Shown one piece after another: positions 45,542 to 55,652 of a DNA stretch of 64,000 nt. This stretch comes from Pseudomonas viridiflava (GTDB lineage Bacteria > Pseudomonadota > Gammaproteobacteria > Pseudomonadales > Pseudomonadaceae), in the NCBI RefSeq assembly GCF_900590885.1, contig NZ_UUON01000004.1:62001-126000 (forward strand), read 5' to 3'. Below the pieces are notes generated by a model that saw nothing but the letters and a program-made list of their open reading frames with translations, was not told where the DNA came from and searched no databases. The first letter of the stretch is position 1, and every line of letters starts with the position of its first letter. The position numbers and the translations under genes are program-made.

Positions 45542-46663
45542 TTAGCGTTTGCGCAGGATCACGCTACCGATCGAGTAACCCGCGCCAAACGAACTGAGTA
45601 CCGCGACGGCGCCCTTGGGCAGGTCGTCCTGGTAGGTGTGGAAAGCAATCACCGAGCCCGCCGAGCTGGTATTGGCGTAAGTATCGAGGATCACCGGCGC
45701 TTCTTCCACCGTGGCTTCGCGGCCCAGCAGTTTCTTCACAATCAGGTGGTTCATGCTCAGGTTGGCCTGGTGCAGCCAGAAGCGCTTCACGTCGGTGACG
45801 CTCAACTGGTTTTCTTCCAGGTGCACGCCGATCAGCTCGGCAACCATCGGGCAGACATCACGGAAGACTTTGCGGCCTTCCTGCACGAACAGCTTGTCCG
45901 GCGCGCCGATGCCTTCTTCCGCCGTGCGGTTGAGGAAGCCGAAGTTGTTGCGGATATTGTTCGAGAACTTGGTCAGCAGCTTGGTGCTCACCACGTCGAA
46001 CTGGTGCCCGGAGGTGGCCAGGTCGGCGCGCTCCAGGACCACGGCGGTGGCGGCGTCGCCGAAGATGAAGTGGCTGTCGCGGTCACGGAAATTCAGGTGG
46101 CCGGTGCAGACTTCCGGGTTGACCATCAGGATCGCCCGCGCCTGGCCCAGCTGGATGCTGTTGGCCGCATTCTGGATGCCGAAGGTCGCCGAGGAACACG
46201 CCACGTTCATATCGAAACCGAAGCCGGCAATGCCCAGGGCTTCCTGGACTTCGATGGCGATGGCCGGGTAGGCGCGTTGCAGGTTGGAACAGGCGACGAT
46301 CACGCCGTCGATATCGGCGGCGGTCTTGCCGGCGCGCTGCAGGGCTTGTTCGGCAGCGCCGATGGCCATCTGGCAGAGCACCGACCACTCGTCGTTGCTG
46401 CGCTCGGGCAGGCGCGGGGCCATGCGTTGCGGGTCGAGGATGCCGTCCTTGTCCATCACAAAGCGGCTCTTGATGCCCGAGGCCTTTTCGATAAAGGCCG
46501 CGCTGGACTCGGTCAGTGCCTGCACATCGCCGCGCTCGATGGCGTCAGCGTTGTCGCTGTTGAACTGCTGCACGTAGGCATTGAAAGACTGCACCAGCTC
46601 TTCGTTGGAAATGCTGTTGGCCGGTGTGTACAGGCCAGTGCCGCTGATGACGACGTTATGCAC
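45542..46663 (-). CDS. Beta-ketoacyl-ACP synthase III, PA3286-like
   Basis: A 373-residue KAS III. The triad is C156 (NVACSSATF), H298 (LHQANLSMN) and N331 (YANTSSAG). It is longer than housekeeping FabH (about 317), with an insert at about residues 25-65. The related P. aeruginosa enzyme PA3286 condenses octanoyl-CoA from beta-oxidation with malonyl-ACP, a shortcut into fatty acid synthesis. Start is GTG at 46663 behind GAGGAACGACC. It precedes the ECF sigma gene by 17 bases and is probably co-transcribed. Confidence 0.9.
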   Translation of the reverse strand: MHNVVISGTGLYTPANSISNEELVQSFNAYVQQFNSDNADAIERGDVQALTESSAAFIEKASGIKSRFVMDKDGILDPQRMAPRLPERSNDEWSVLCQMAIGAAEQALQRAGKTAADIDGVIVACSNLQRAYPAIAIEVQEALGIAGFGFDMNVACSSATFGIQNAANSIQLGQARAILMVNPEVCTGHLNFRDRDSHFIFGDAATAVVLERADLATSGHQFDVVSTKLLTKFSNNIRNNFGFLNRTAEEGIGAPDKLFVQEGRKVFRDVCPMVAELIGVHLEENQLSVTDVKRFWLHQANLSMNHLIVKKLLGREATVEEAPVILDTYANTSSAGSVIAFHTYQDDLPKGAVAVLSSFGAGYSIGSVILRKR

Positions 46664-46698
46664 GGTCGTTCCTCTAAATCTGTCAGGCAGAGAAGATG

Positions 46699-46716
46699 TT
46701 GGTACCGACGTACCAA
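46699..46716 (-). promoter_or_regulatory. Perfect inverted repeat upstream of the KAS III gene
   Basis: TTGGTAC and GTACCAA flank CGAC in exact symmetry, 36-53 bases before the start codon. Its size and position suit a TetR or GntR repressor, possibly sensing acyl-CoA, but the regulator is unknown. Confidence 0.5.
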
Positions 46717-46907
46717 ACTGTAAGTAGTTTTATTCCGCGTGGCGGACATCAAACTGGCATCGCTTTATTCCATCGCGCCGCACTCACACACGACGATCCC
46801 GGCATTTATAGGCGCGAAGTTTGCCACAACCCCGGGGATTTGGCGCCACTTCCCAGATAAACACCTTTTTAATGTGGGAGGGGTAGCCTTGGGGACAGAG
46901 AACAGGA

Positions 46908-49900
46908 TCAGGCGTCGACCTGACTCCATTGCTTGCTCAAGCGCTTGTCGGAAATCGGCACCTTGGTGCCCAACTGCTGGGCAAACAACGACACCCGATA
47001 TTCCTCCAGCCACCAGCGGTAGAGCGCCAACTCGGGATCGCGCTTGCCTTCCTGGGCATGCTTGTTCAGGCGGTTCTGGTACTGCGCCCACACCCCGCCC
47101 AGCTCGCTGCTCCACACCCGATCCTTTTGCACCTGGCTCGGCAGTTTCTCCAGGCGCAGTTCGATGGCCTTGAGGTAACGCGGCAATTCCTTGAACCATT
47201 GCGCCGTGGTTTCCCGCACAAAACCCGGATACACCAGGTTGCTCAGCTGTTGCTTGATGTCGTTGAGGGCCACGGCCTGGGCCAGGTCGATCTTGCCCTT
47301 GAAGCGCTTTTGCAAGCCGTGCCAGAGTTTCAGCACCTCCAGGGTCAGGCGCGCCAGGCGTTCGGCGTGTTCGGTCCAACTGCCGCGCTTGCGTTCCGCC
47401 AGGGCGGCCAGGCCGGCGCCGTCACGTGGCAGGCTGGTTTCGCCTTCGAGCACGCAGGTGTCGAGGCTGGCCAGCAGAATATCTTCGACCAGCGCGTCGA
47501 TGCGCCCCAGCTCGCGGTACATCAGGCCCAATTCGGTAAGGCCTGGCAGTTTGCCGCGCAGGAATTTCGCCGGTTCCGCCAGTTGCTGCATCAGCAGGCG
47601 CTGCAAGGCGCGGCGGTGCTGGAACTCGGCCTCGGCGGCCGTCGAGAAACGCCCTTCCTTGACCGTACCGTTTTCTTCCACCAGCGCCGGGTACACCGTC
47701 ATTTTCAAACCGGCGATGTTTTGCTGGGTGGTTTCAGCCACCGCGGCAAACACCTTGGCTTCCACTGGCTGCTGGCTTTTCGCGGTTTGCGGCACGGCCA
47801 ATGCAGCCTGGCTGGCTTCGGCAAACCGTGCGGTCAGCTCGGCCAGGTCGCGGCCTTCGCCGAGGAACTTGCCTTGGGCGTCGACCACTTCGAGGTTCAT
47901 TTTCAGGTGGTTTTCCACCTGCTGCGCGGCTTCGGCCCAGGCCTCATCGCTGACCCGCGCGCCTGTCATGCGCAGCAGTTCACGGCCCAGGGCCTGGGGC
48001 AACGAACCCTGGCCGAATTCGATACGCTGCAACGCGGCCTTGACGAAATCCGGCACCGGCACGAAGTTCTTGCGCAGCGCCTTGGGCAGGTTGCGCACCA
48101 GGGCGATGCACTTGGCTTCGATCACCCCCGGCACCAGCCACTCCAGGCGCTCCGGCGGTAGGGCCGGCAGCAGCGGCGCCGGCACGCGCAGGGTCACGCC
48201 ATCGCGCGGGTGGTTGGGCTCAAAGTGATAACTCAGCGCCAGGGCCAGGTCGCCCAGGTGCAGGGTGTCGGGGTAATGCGCGGCGGTGACTTCACTGGCC
48301 TCGCGGGCCAGCACGTCTTCTTCGCGCATGATCAGCAGTTGCGGGTCTTTCTGGCTGGTGACCTTGTACCAACTGTCGAAGGTCGCGGTCTGGTGGATCT
48401 CCGCCGGCAGGCGCGCGTCGTAGAAGGCGTAGAGGGTTTCTTCGTCGGCGAGGATGTCGCGGCGGCGGGCCTTGGCTTCCAGTTCGTCGAGTTGCTCCAG
48501 CAGTTGCTGGTTGGCCGTGAGGCACTTGGCGCGGGACTGAATCTCGCCACGTACCAGGCCTTCGCGAATAAACAGCTCGCGCGACACCACCGGGTCAATC
48601 GGCCCGTAATGCACCGGCCGGCGGCCCACCACAATCAACCCGAACAGGGTGATCTGCTCAAACGCCACCACTTGGCCGCGCTTTTTCTCCCAGTGCGGTT
48701 CGAAGTGGTTCTTCTTGATCAGGTGCCCGGCCAGCGGCTCGATCCAGTCGGCATCGATCTTGGCCACCATGCGCGCATACAGCTTGGTGGTTTCCACCAG
48801 CTCGGCGGTCATCAGCCATTGCGGGCGCTTCTTGCCGATGCCCGACGACGGGTGAATCCAGAAGCGTCGCTGACGCGCGCCAAGGTAGTCGCCGTCTTCG
48901 GTTTTCTGGCCGATCTGGCTGAGCAGCCCGGACAGCACCGCCTTGTGCAACTTGGGAAAATCCGCCGGTTCCTTGTTGACGGTCAGCTGCATGTCGCGGC
49001 AGATCAGGCTCAACTGGCGATGGGAATCGCGCCACTCGCGCAGACGCAAATAATTCAGGAAGTTCTTGCGGCACCAGTTGCGCAGCGGGCTGGCGGTCAG
49101 CTCCTGGCGCTGCTCTTCAAAGCCGCGCCACAGGTTAACCAACCCGGCGAAGTCCGAATCCGGATCTTTCCACTGGGCGTGGGCCTGGTCGGCAGCCTGC
49201 TGACGCTCCGGCGGGCGCTCACGCGGGTCCTGGATCGACATGGCGCTGGCCACGATCAACACTTCCTGCAGGCTGCCCAACTTGGCCGCTTCGAGCAGCA
49301 TGCGGCCCATACGCGGGTCCACCGGCAGGCGCGCCAGCTGGCGGCCCAGCGGCGTGAGCTGGCTGTTGCGGTCGACCGCCGACAGCTCTTGCAGCAGGTT
49401 GAAACCGTCGCTGATGGCCTTGCCGTCCGGCGGCTCGATAAACGGGAAATCGGTGATCTCGCCCAGGCGCAGGTGCAGCATCTGCAGGATCACGGCGGCG
49501 AGGTTGGTGCGCAGGATTTCCGGGTCGGTAAATTCCGGGCGCCCAATAAAGTCTTCTTCGCTGTACAAACGAATGCAGATGCCCGGCTCGACCCGGCCGC
49601 AACGGCCTTTACGCTGGTTGGCGCTGGCCTGGGAAATCGCCTCGATCGGCAGGCGCTGCACCTTGGCGCGGTAGCTGTAGCGGCTGATGCGCGCGGTGCC
49701 GCTGTCGATCACGTAGCGAATGCCTGGCACGGTCAGCGAGGTTTCCGCGACGTTGGTCGCCAGCACCACGCGACGGCCCGGGTGGGACTGGAAAATCCGC
49801 TGCTGTTCGGCCGGCGACAAACGCGCATACAGCGGCAGAATTTCGGTGTGCTTGAGCTGGGCCTTGCGCAGCATTTCGGCGGCGTCGCGAATCTCGCGCT

Positions 49901-50819
49901 CGCCCGGCAAAAACACCAGCACATCGCCAGGGCTGCGGCGCTCGCTGCGCTCGTAGGCGGCGATTTCATCGAGGGTAGCGAGGATCGCCTGGTCGACGGT
50001 CAAGTCGTCCTCGACGCGGTTGCCCTCCTCGTCCTGTTCCAGGGTCAGCGGGCGGTACCAGGTATCGACCGGGAAGGTGCGGCCCGAGACCTCCACGATA
50101 GGTGCGTCGTCGAAGTGCTTGGAAAAGCGCTCCAGGTCGATGGTCGCCGAGGTGATGATGACTTTCAGGTCCGGGCGACGCGGCAGCAGGGTTTTCAGGT
50201 AGCCGAGCAGGAAGTCGATGTTGAGGCTGCGTTCGTGGGCTTCGTCGACGATGATCGTGTCGTAGCGTTCCAGGTAGCGGTCGTTCTGGGTTTCCGCCAG
50301 CAGGATGCCGTCGGTCATCAGTTTGATCAGCGTGTTGGAATCGCTTTGGTCTTCGAAACGCACCTGATAGCCGACCAGCGCGCCCAAAGGGGTAGCAAGC
50401 TCTTCGGCGACCCGGCTGGCGACGCTGCGCGCGGCGATCCGGCGTGGCTGGGTGTGACCGATCAGGCCGTACTGGCCACGACCGATTTCCAGGCAGATTT
50501 TCGGCAGCTGGGTGGTTTTGCCCGAACCGGTTTCGCCGGCAATGATCAGCACTTGATGCTTGAGCAATGCCTCCTTGATTTCGTCGCGCTTGGCGGCGAT
50601 GGGCAGGCTGTCGTCATAGCGGATCACCGGCAGGCTGGCGCGCCGCGCGGTGACCTGGGCGCAGGACGCCTGCATGCGCGTGACCCACTGCGCCAGCTTC
50701 TCCTCGTCGGGCTTCTTGCGCAGCTCGAGCAACTGGCGCCGCAAGCGGTGGCGGTCGGCGAGCATGGCGTGATCGAGGTTTTTCAGCAGTTGGTCGATAG
50801 TGGGCGCTTGGTCGGTCAT
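46908..50819 (-). CDS. hrpA: ATP-dependent RNA helicase HrpA
   Basis: A 1303-residue DEAH-box helicase. P-loop GETGSGKTT (95-103), DEAH in IIVDEAHERSLN (near 192), SAT in ITSATIDLERF, and QRKGRCGRVEPG as motif VI. The ratchet/OB region follows, and the C-terminal 550 residues form the HrpA-specific DUF3418 region. E. coli HrpA resolves stalled ribosomes and helps process fimbrial mRNA. Full length, no breaks. Confidence 0.94.
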   Translation of the reverse strand: MTDQAPTIDQLLKNLDHAMLADRHRLRRQLLELRKKPDEEKLAQWVTRMQASCAQVTARRASLPVIRYDDSLPIAAKRDEIKEALLKHQVLIIAGETGSGKTTQLPKICLEIGRGQYGLIGHTQPRRIAARSVASRVAEELATPLGALVGYQVRFEDQSDSNTLIKLMTDGILLAETQNDRYLERYDTIIVDEAHERSLNIDFLLGYLKTLLPRRPDLKVIITSATIDLERFSKHFDDAPIVEVSGRTFPVDTWYRPLTLEQDEEGNRVEDDLTVDQAILATLDEIAAYERSERRSPGDVLVFLPGEREIRDAAEMLRKAQLKHTEILPLYARLSPAEQQRIFQSHPGRRVVLATNVAETSLTVPGIRYVIDSGTARISRYSYRAKVQRLPIEAISQASANQRKGRCGRVEPGICIRLYSEEDFIGRPEFTDPEILRTNLAAVILQMLHLRLGEITDFPFIEPPDGKAISDGFNLLQELSAVDRNSQLTPLGRQLARLPVDPRMGRMLLEAAKLGSLQEVLIVASAMSIQDPRERPPERQQAADQAHAQWKDPDSDFAGLVNLWRGFEEQRQELTASPLRNWCRKNFLNYLRLREWRDSHRQLSLICRDMQLTVNKEPADFPKLHKAVLSGLLSQIGQKTEDGDYLGARQRRFWIHPSSGIGKKRPQWLMTAELVETTKLYARMVAKIDADWIEPLAGHLIKKNHFEPHWEKKRGQVVAFEQITLFGLIVVGRRPVHYGPIDPVVSRELFIREGLVRGEIQSRAKCLTANQQLLEQLDELEAKARRRDILADEETLYAFYDARLPAEIHQTATFDSWYKVTSQKDPQLLIMREEDVLAREASEVTAAHYPDTLHLGDLALALSYHFEPNHPRDGVTLRVPAPLLPALPPERLEWLVPGVIEAKCIALVRNLPKALRKNFVPVPDFVKAALQRIEFGQGSLPQALGRELLRMTGARVSDEAWAEAAQQVENHLKMNLEVVDAQGKFLGEGRDLAELTARFAEASQAALAVPQTAKSQQPVEAKVFAAVAETTQQNIAGLKMTVYPALVEENGTVKEGRFSTAAEAEFQHRRALQRLLMQQLAEPAKFLRGKLPGLTELGLMYRELGRIDALVEDILLASLDTCVLEGETSLPRDGAGLAALAERKRGSWTEHAERLARLTLEVLKLWHGLQKRFKGKIDLAQAVALNDIKQQLSNLVYPGFVRETTAQWFKELPRYLKAIELRLEKLPSQVQKDRVWSSELGGVWAQYQNRLNKHAQEGKRDPELALYRWWLEEYRVSLFAQQLGTKVPISDKRLSKQWSQVDA

Positions 50820-50889
50820 CAGGTACGCAAAGGTCGTCTATTTATGCAGGGGGCGGATTGTCGCAGAAAACCGCCGATGCGCGCGCCCC

Positions 50890-52611
50890 TCATTCGTTGT
50901 CGCGGTCCTTGCGCCGATACGGGAACACATCAATCACCTTGCCGGCGCGGATCGCGTCCTGCAGGCCTTTCCAATAGTCGGCGTTGTAGAGCTCGCCATG
51001 CAGCTCGTCGAACAGCCTGCGCTGGCCGGCGTCGGCGAACAGGAACGGCGGGAATTCCTCCGGAAATACGTCCAGCGGGCCGATGGAGTACCAGGGTTCT
51101 GAGGCCATTTCATCCTCCGGGGTGCGCGGTGCGGGGATGTGGCGGAAGTTGGCCTCGGTAAGAAAGCAGATTTCGTCGTAGTCATAGAACACCACGCGGC
51201 CGTGGCGGGTGACGCCAAAGTTTTTCAGCAGCATGTCGCCGGGGAAGATATTCGCCGCCGCCAGTTGCTTGATCGCCAGGCCATAGTCTTCCAGGGCTTC
51301 GCGCACCTGGGCAGGGTTGGCGTTTTCCAGGTAGAGGTTGAGCGGGGTCATGCGCCGCTCGGTCCAGCAGTGGCGGATCAACACAGTATCGCCCTCGACT
51401 TCGACGGTGCCGGCGGCCACTTCGAGCAACTCGGCCAGGCACTCGGGCTCGAATTTGCTCAAGGGGAAACGGAAGTCGGCGAACTCCTGGGTGTCGGCCA
51501 TGCGTCCCACGCGGTCGACGCTTTTAACCAGGCGGTACTTCTCGATCACCGTGGCGCGGTTGACGTTTTTCGACGGTGAAAAGCGGTCCTTGATGATCTT
51601 GAACACGGTGTTGAAGCCCGGCAGGGTAAACACGCTCATGACCATGCCGCGCACGCCCGGCGCCATGATGAATTGATCGTCGGTGCTGGCGAGGTGGTTG
51701 ATCAGCGCGCGGTAGAACTCCGACTTGCCGTGCTTGTAGAAACCGATGGAGGTGTACAGCTCGGCGATGTGCTTGCCCGGCAGGATGCGCTTGAGAAAGC
51801 CGATGAATTCCGCCGGCACCGGTACATCGACCATGAAGTAGGAGCGGGTGAACGAAAAGATGATCGACACCTCGGCTTCGTCGGTGATCAGCGCATCGAT
51901 CTGGATGCCCTGCCCTTCGCGGTGCAGCAGCGGAATCACCAGCGGCCATTGCTCGTCGCGGGTGTAGATGCGGCCGACCAGGTAGGCGCCTTTATTGCGG
52001 TAGAGCACCGAGGAAAACAGCTCGACGCCCAGCTCCGGGTCTTTGCACACCCAGTCGGGCAGGTTCTCGCGCAGTTGCGCTTCAAGGCGCTGCAGGTCAG
52101 TGGCCAGGTCGGCATAGGGTTCGCTGAAGCGGTAGTCGCCGAAAATCTGCGCGAGCATCTCGGGGATCTGCCCGGCCGGCGTGTAGGTGCGGGTTTGCGC
52201 GGCCCGCGCGCGGCGCAAGCTCGGGCGGGTAGTGTGGATGAACATGCAGCCGTCGCTGATCAGGTCATGGCTGAACAGGCCGCAGAAGATCGAGTTGTAC
52301 CAGGTCTCGGAGAGTTCATCGTCAAAACGCAGGTCGATCAGGCCGATGTAGGCGCTTTTCACCAGGGGCCACAGGTCGATGTCCAACAGGTCGGCGTCAG
52401 CGAAACCGGCGCGCAGGCCGCTGGTCACTTCAAAGACTTTCTCTTCATACAGGTTGATGCGCGCCGCCGAGGCCGCCTGGCCCTGCTGCCACTGGGCCTT
52501 TTCAAACCGCTCGCGGGCGCCATCGGTGATCTGGCGGAAGTGTTCGCGGTAATCGTCGAACCCTTCGAGGATCGTGCGGGCAATGGCGAGGGCGGGCGTG
52601 GCTGGCGACAT
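50890..52611 (-). CDS. aceK: Isocitrate dehydrogenase kinase/phosphatase AceK
   Basis: A 573-residue bifunctional enzyme that phosphorylates and dephosphorylates isocitrate dehydrogenase, sending carbon to the glyoxylate shunt or the TCA cycle. The regulatory half (1-310) is followed by a kinase half with [37 protein letters not shown] and [17 protein letters not shown] (metal-binding Asp). The ATG at 52611, behind AGAGGTTTCCCGC, is preferred to one at 52632. It is not next to aceA/aceB, as is normal in pseudomonads. Confidence 0.95.
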   Translation of the reverse strand: MSPATPALAIARTILEGFDDYREHFRQITDGARERFEKAQWQQGQAASAARINLYEEKVFEVTSGLRAGFADADLLDIDLWPLVKSAYIGLIDLRFDDELSETWYNSIFCGLFSHDLISDGCMFIHTTRPSLRRARAAQTRTYTPAGQIPEMLAQIFGDYRFSEPYADLATDLQRLEAQLRENLPDWVCKDPELGVELFSSVLYRNKGAYLVGRIYTRDEQWPLVIPLLHREGQGIQIDALITDEAEVSIIFSFTRSYFMVDVPVPAEFIGFLKRILPGKHIAELYTSIGFYKHGKSEFYRALINHLASTDDQFIMAPGVRGMVMSVFTLPGFNTVFKIIKDRFSPSKNVNRATVIEKYRLVKSVDRVGRMADTQEFADFRFPLSKFEPECLAELLEVAAGTVEVEGDTVLIRHCWTERRMTPLNLYLENANPAQVREALEDYGLAIKQLAAANIFPGDMLLKNFGVTRHGRVVFYDYDEICFLTEANFRHIPAPRTPEDEMASEPWYSIGPLDVFPEEFPPFLFADAGQRRLFDELHGELYNADYWKGLQDAIRAGKVIDVFPYRRKDRDNE

Positions 52612-53000
52612 GCGGGAAACCTCTGCGGGCATCTGGAAGCCCTGAGCTTAGCCAGTGAACAGAGGCAGGAGAAGCGGCATTTGCGCCGCCTTCCCGTACA
52701 ACTTTGTTCAATGCGCACATTTACTTTCAATTTATTTAATTCGACCGCCCGGTCAATAAACGCACCAAAAAGTCGCACGGCGTTTTCACTGCAAGCCTTC
52801 AACGCCGTGGCTTGCCAGCGTGGTGCCGGAAAACTGCCAGGCCAGATGGGCGTAATCCCTTGGTCGGGTTTTGGATCCAGCTAAGGGAAACCCTGATTAC
52901 CACCTTAGTGGCACTTTGATATATAGCGCGCCCTCTCCCGCCCTAACAAGGTCAAAAGACCGACTCGGGAACAGGTTTTAATCGCCCAAGGAGCATTGAG
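52612..53000. other. Intergenic region between aceK and the chemoreceptor gene
   Basis: 389 bases with no gene. It holds an AT-rich block (52725-52745), a short palindrome GACCGCCCGGTC, and a hairpin with 9-bp arms CACGGCGTT (52776-52784) and AACGCCGTG (52801-52809). TTTGATATATAG near 52915 may be part of the chemoreceptor promoter. Confidence 0.5.
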
Positions 53001-54626
53001 ATGTCATTGAGGAATATGCGGATCGGTTTGCGCGCCGGTCTGAGTTTTGCGGTTTTGGCCAGCTTGCTGGTGATTGTCGGCCTGTTTGGCCTGGGCCAGA
53101 TGGCCAAGCTGCGCGAAAGCGCGCTGGTTATCGAGGAATCGTGGATGCCGAGCATCGAGAATATCCACGACAGCGCGGCCTACGTGGCCAGCATCCGCCT
53201 GGAAGCCCTGCGCATGGCAACCACCGATGAATCGCGAATTCGCGACACCAGCAAAAACCTGATTACCCGCCATCGCAGCGAGCTGCAAACCCTGCTGGAC
53301 CGCCACGAAAGCCTGCTTAGCAATGACGAAGAACGCGAGATGCTCGCGCGGGTGAAAACCAATGTGGCCGGCTACCTCAGCATCGTCAGCCAGATGGTCG
53401 CCCTGGTGGACAAGGACCAGCAGCAAGACGCCATTGACCTGCTCAACAACCGCCTCGCGCCACAAGGCACGGTCCTCACCCAGAGCCTGGAAAACCTGAT
53501 TACCTTTAACCAGAACGGCGTCGAAGCCGCCGCCGACTCCGCCGCGCAGATGTATACGCGCGCGCAGTGGGTGGTTGGCCTGATCATCGTGATAGCACTG
53601 ATTGCGACCCTGCTACTCGCCTGGCTGCTGACCCGCAGCATCACCGCTCCGCTTGGCCAGGCGTTGGCCGTGGCGCGCACCATCGCCGCCGGCGACTTGA
53701 GCCAGCCGATTGCGGTCAGCGGCAGTGACGAACCGGCCCAATTGCTCGGCGCCCTGGCGACCATGCAGACCCAGCTGCAAACCACCATCCGTGGCATCAG
53801 CGAGTCGGCGCAGCAGCTGGCCTCCGCCACCGAAGAGATGAGCTCGGTGATGGAGCAGAGCACCCGCGGCCTGCAAGCGCAGAACGATGAAATCGAACAG
53901 GCCGCCACCGCCGTCACCGAGATGAGCGCGGCCGTGGACGAGGTGGCGGGCAATGCGGTGTCCAGCGCCGAAGCGTCCAAGGCGTCCGATGAAGACAGCA
54001 AGCACGGCCACTACCAGATCAGCGAAACCATCAGCTCGATCCAGAACCTGGTGGACGAAGTGCTCGGTGCCTCGAACAAAGCCGAAAGCCTGGCCGTGCA
54101 GGCCCAGGACATCAGCAAGGTGCTGGAAGTGATCCGTGGGATTGCCGGGCAAACCAACCTGCTGGCGCTCAACGCAGCGATTGAAGCTGCGCGCGCGGGT
54201 GAAGCCGGGCGTGGTTTTGCGGTGGTGGCCGACGAGGTGCGTTCGCTGGCACAGCGCACCCAAGACTCTACCGAGGAAATCGAGCAGATGATTAGCGGCA
54301 TCCAGCAAGGCACCCAGGACACCGTCGAGGCGCTCAACAGCAGCGCCGAACACGCAGGCACTACCCTGCAACGCGCCAACAGCGCCGGCAGCGCACTGGA
54401 AAAAATCACCGCGGCCATCTCGCAGATCAGCCAGCGCAACCTGGTGATCGCCAGTGCCGCCGAGCAGCAGGCGCTGGTGGCGCGGGATGTGGATCGCAGC
54501 CTGGTGAACATTCGCGACCTGTCCACGCAAACCGCCGCCGGCGCCACCCAGACCTCGGCTGCCAGCCAGGAGCTGTCACGCCTGGCGGTGGACCTCAATG
54601 GCATGGTCACACGGTTTGTGCTGTAA
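53001..54626 (+). CDS. Methyl-accepting chemotaxis protein
   Basis: A 541-residue chemoreceptor. Helix 1 (about 10-32), then a four-helix-bundle ligand domain (33-190), helix 2 ([20 protein letters not shown], about 191-210), HAMP (211-264) and the signalling domain. The hairpin tip reads [41 protein letters not shown] near 372-410. The ligand is not evident. AAGGAG precedes the ATG. Confidence 0.92.
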   Translation: MSLRNMRIGLRAGLSFAVLASLLVIVGLFGLGQMAKLRESALVIEESWMPSIENIHDSAAYVASIRLEALRMATTDESRIRDTSKNLITRHRSELQTLLDRHESLLSNDEEREMLARVKTNVAGYLSIVSQMVALVDKDQQQDAIDLLNNRLAPQGTVLTQSLENLITFNQNGVEAAADSAAQMYTRAQWVVGLIIVIALIATLLLAWLLTRSITAPLGQALAVARTIAAGDLSQPIAVSGSDEPAQLLGALATMQTQLQTTIRGISESAQQLASATEEMSSVMEQSTRGLQAQNDEIEQAATAVTEMSAAVDEVAGNAVSSAEASKASDEDSKHGHYQISETISSIQNLVDEVLGASNKAESLAVQAQDISKVLEVIRGIAGQTNLLALNAAIEAARAGEAGRGFAVVADEVRSLAQRTQDSTEEIEQMISGIQQGTQDTVEALNSSAEHAGTTLQRANSAGSALEKITAAISQISQRNLVIASAAEQQALVARDVDRSLVNIRDLSTQTAAGATQTSAASQELSRLAVDLNGMVTRFVL

Positions 54627-54691
54627 ACAGTGATTGTGTCGTGCAGGCCACTGGGCAACACTCGCGGCCTTCTTTACGTAGGACGTTTACC

Positions 54692-55594
54692 GTGAGACCT
54701 GTCGACACCCTGTACCTGCTCGGGCTCGCCGCCATCTGGGGCGCGAGCTTTCTGTTTATGCGCATCATCGCGCCGGAAATCGGCGCGGTGCCGACTGCGT
54801 TTTTCCGTGTGTCGATTGCCGCCGCCGGGTTGCTGGTGATCCTCGCGGCGATGCGCGTGCGCTGGGATTTCCAGGGCAAGTTCAAGACGGTTTTGCTGCT
54901 GGGGGTGATCAACTCCGGCATCCCGGCGAGCATGTATTCGGTGGCGGCCGAGGTGCTGCCGGCGGGTTACTCAGCGATCTTCAACGCCACCACGCCGTTA
55001 ATGGGTGTGTTGATTGGCGGGCTGTTTTTCCACGAACGCCTTACCCCGTCGAAAGTCGCCGGGGTGAGCCTTGGTTTGCTCGGCGTCGGCATCCTGACCC
55101 GCGCCGGCCCGGTGGCCTTCGACCTGGACCTGTTGATGGGCGCCCTCGCCTGCCTGCTGGCCACCACCTGCTATGGCTTTGCCGGTTTCCTCGCACGCCG
55201 CTGGCTCGACCAGCGCGGCGGGCTGGACAGTCGCCTGTCGGCGCTGGGCAGCATGCTCGGCGCGACCCTGTTCCTGCTGCCGGTCTTTGCCTACAACGCC
55301 ATCAGCCATCCACCCGCGAGCTGGGGTGGCTGGCAGGTGTGGTTGTCGCTGCTGGGGTTGGGGCTGGTGTGTACGGCGCTGGCCTACATTCTGTACTTCC
55401 GTTTGCTGTCGTCCATTGGCCCGGTGAAGTCGATGACCGTCACGTTCATGATTCCGCCGTTCGGCGTACTGTGGGGCGCGCTGCTGCTGGATGAGCCGCT
55501 GTCGATGGCGCATGTGTATGGCGGGGTGTTGATTGCGGGGGCGTTGTGGCTGGTGTTGCGGCCGGCAAGAGCCGGTCGATTGTTGCAAAAATAA
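54692..55594 (+). CDS. EamA/DMT-family transporter
   Basis: A 300-residue membrane protein of ten helices in two EamA repeats (LLGLAAIWGASFLFMRIIAPEIGAVPTAFFRV opens the first). Start is GTG at 54692, behind GTAGGACG, giving MRPVDTLYLLGLAAIWGAS; upstream residues are not membrane-like. A metabolite exporter of unknown substrate, lying between two chemoreceptors. Confidence 0.85.
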   Translation: MRPVDTLYLLGLAAIWGASFLFMRIIAPEIGAVPTAFFRVSIAAAGLLVILAAMRVRWDFQGKFKTVLLLGVINSGIPASMYSVAAEVLPAGYSAIFNATTPLMGVLIGGLFFHERLTPSKVAGVSLGLLGVGILTRAGPVAFDLDLLMGALACLLATTCYGFAGFLARRWLDQRGGLDSRLSALGSMLGATLFLLPVFAYNAISHPPASWGGWQVWLSLLGLGLVCTALAYILYFRLLSSIGPVKSMTVTFMIPPFGVLWGALLLDEPLSMAHVYGGVLIAGALWLVLRPARAGRLLQK

Positions 55595-55652
55595 GTTAAA
55601 TAAACTGCCGCCAAGGCCGATAACCCCTGAAAGCCTTGCGGATTGAACAATC

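Noticed and set aside
46872..46891. A REP element between the KAS III gene and hrpA
   Set aside because: Only a single half-arm (AATGTGGGAGGGGTAGCC) is left with no partner, so I did not list it as a repeat; it is probably a decayed copy.
48210..51161. A 983-codon open frame on the plus strand opposite hrpA
   Set aside because: It is antisense to an intact, motif-complete hrpA and has the repetitive Gln/Val/Leu/Arg composition that arises opposite high-GC coding sequence.
52890..52935. Sigma54 promoter (TGGCAC) before the chemoreceptor gene
   Set aside because: TGGCAC is present but the required TTGC at the -12 position is missing.
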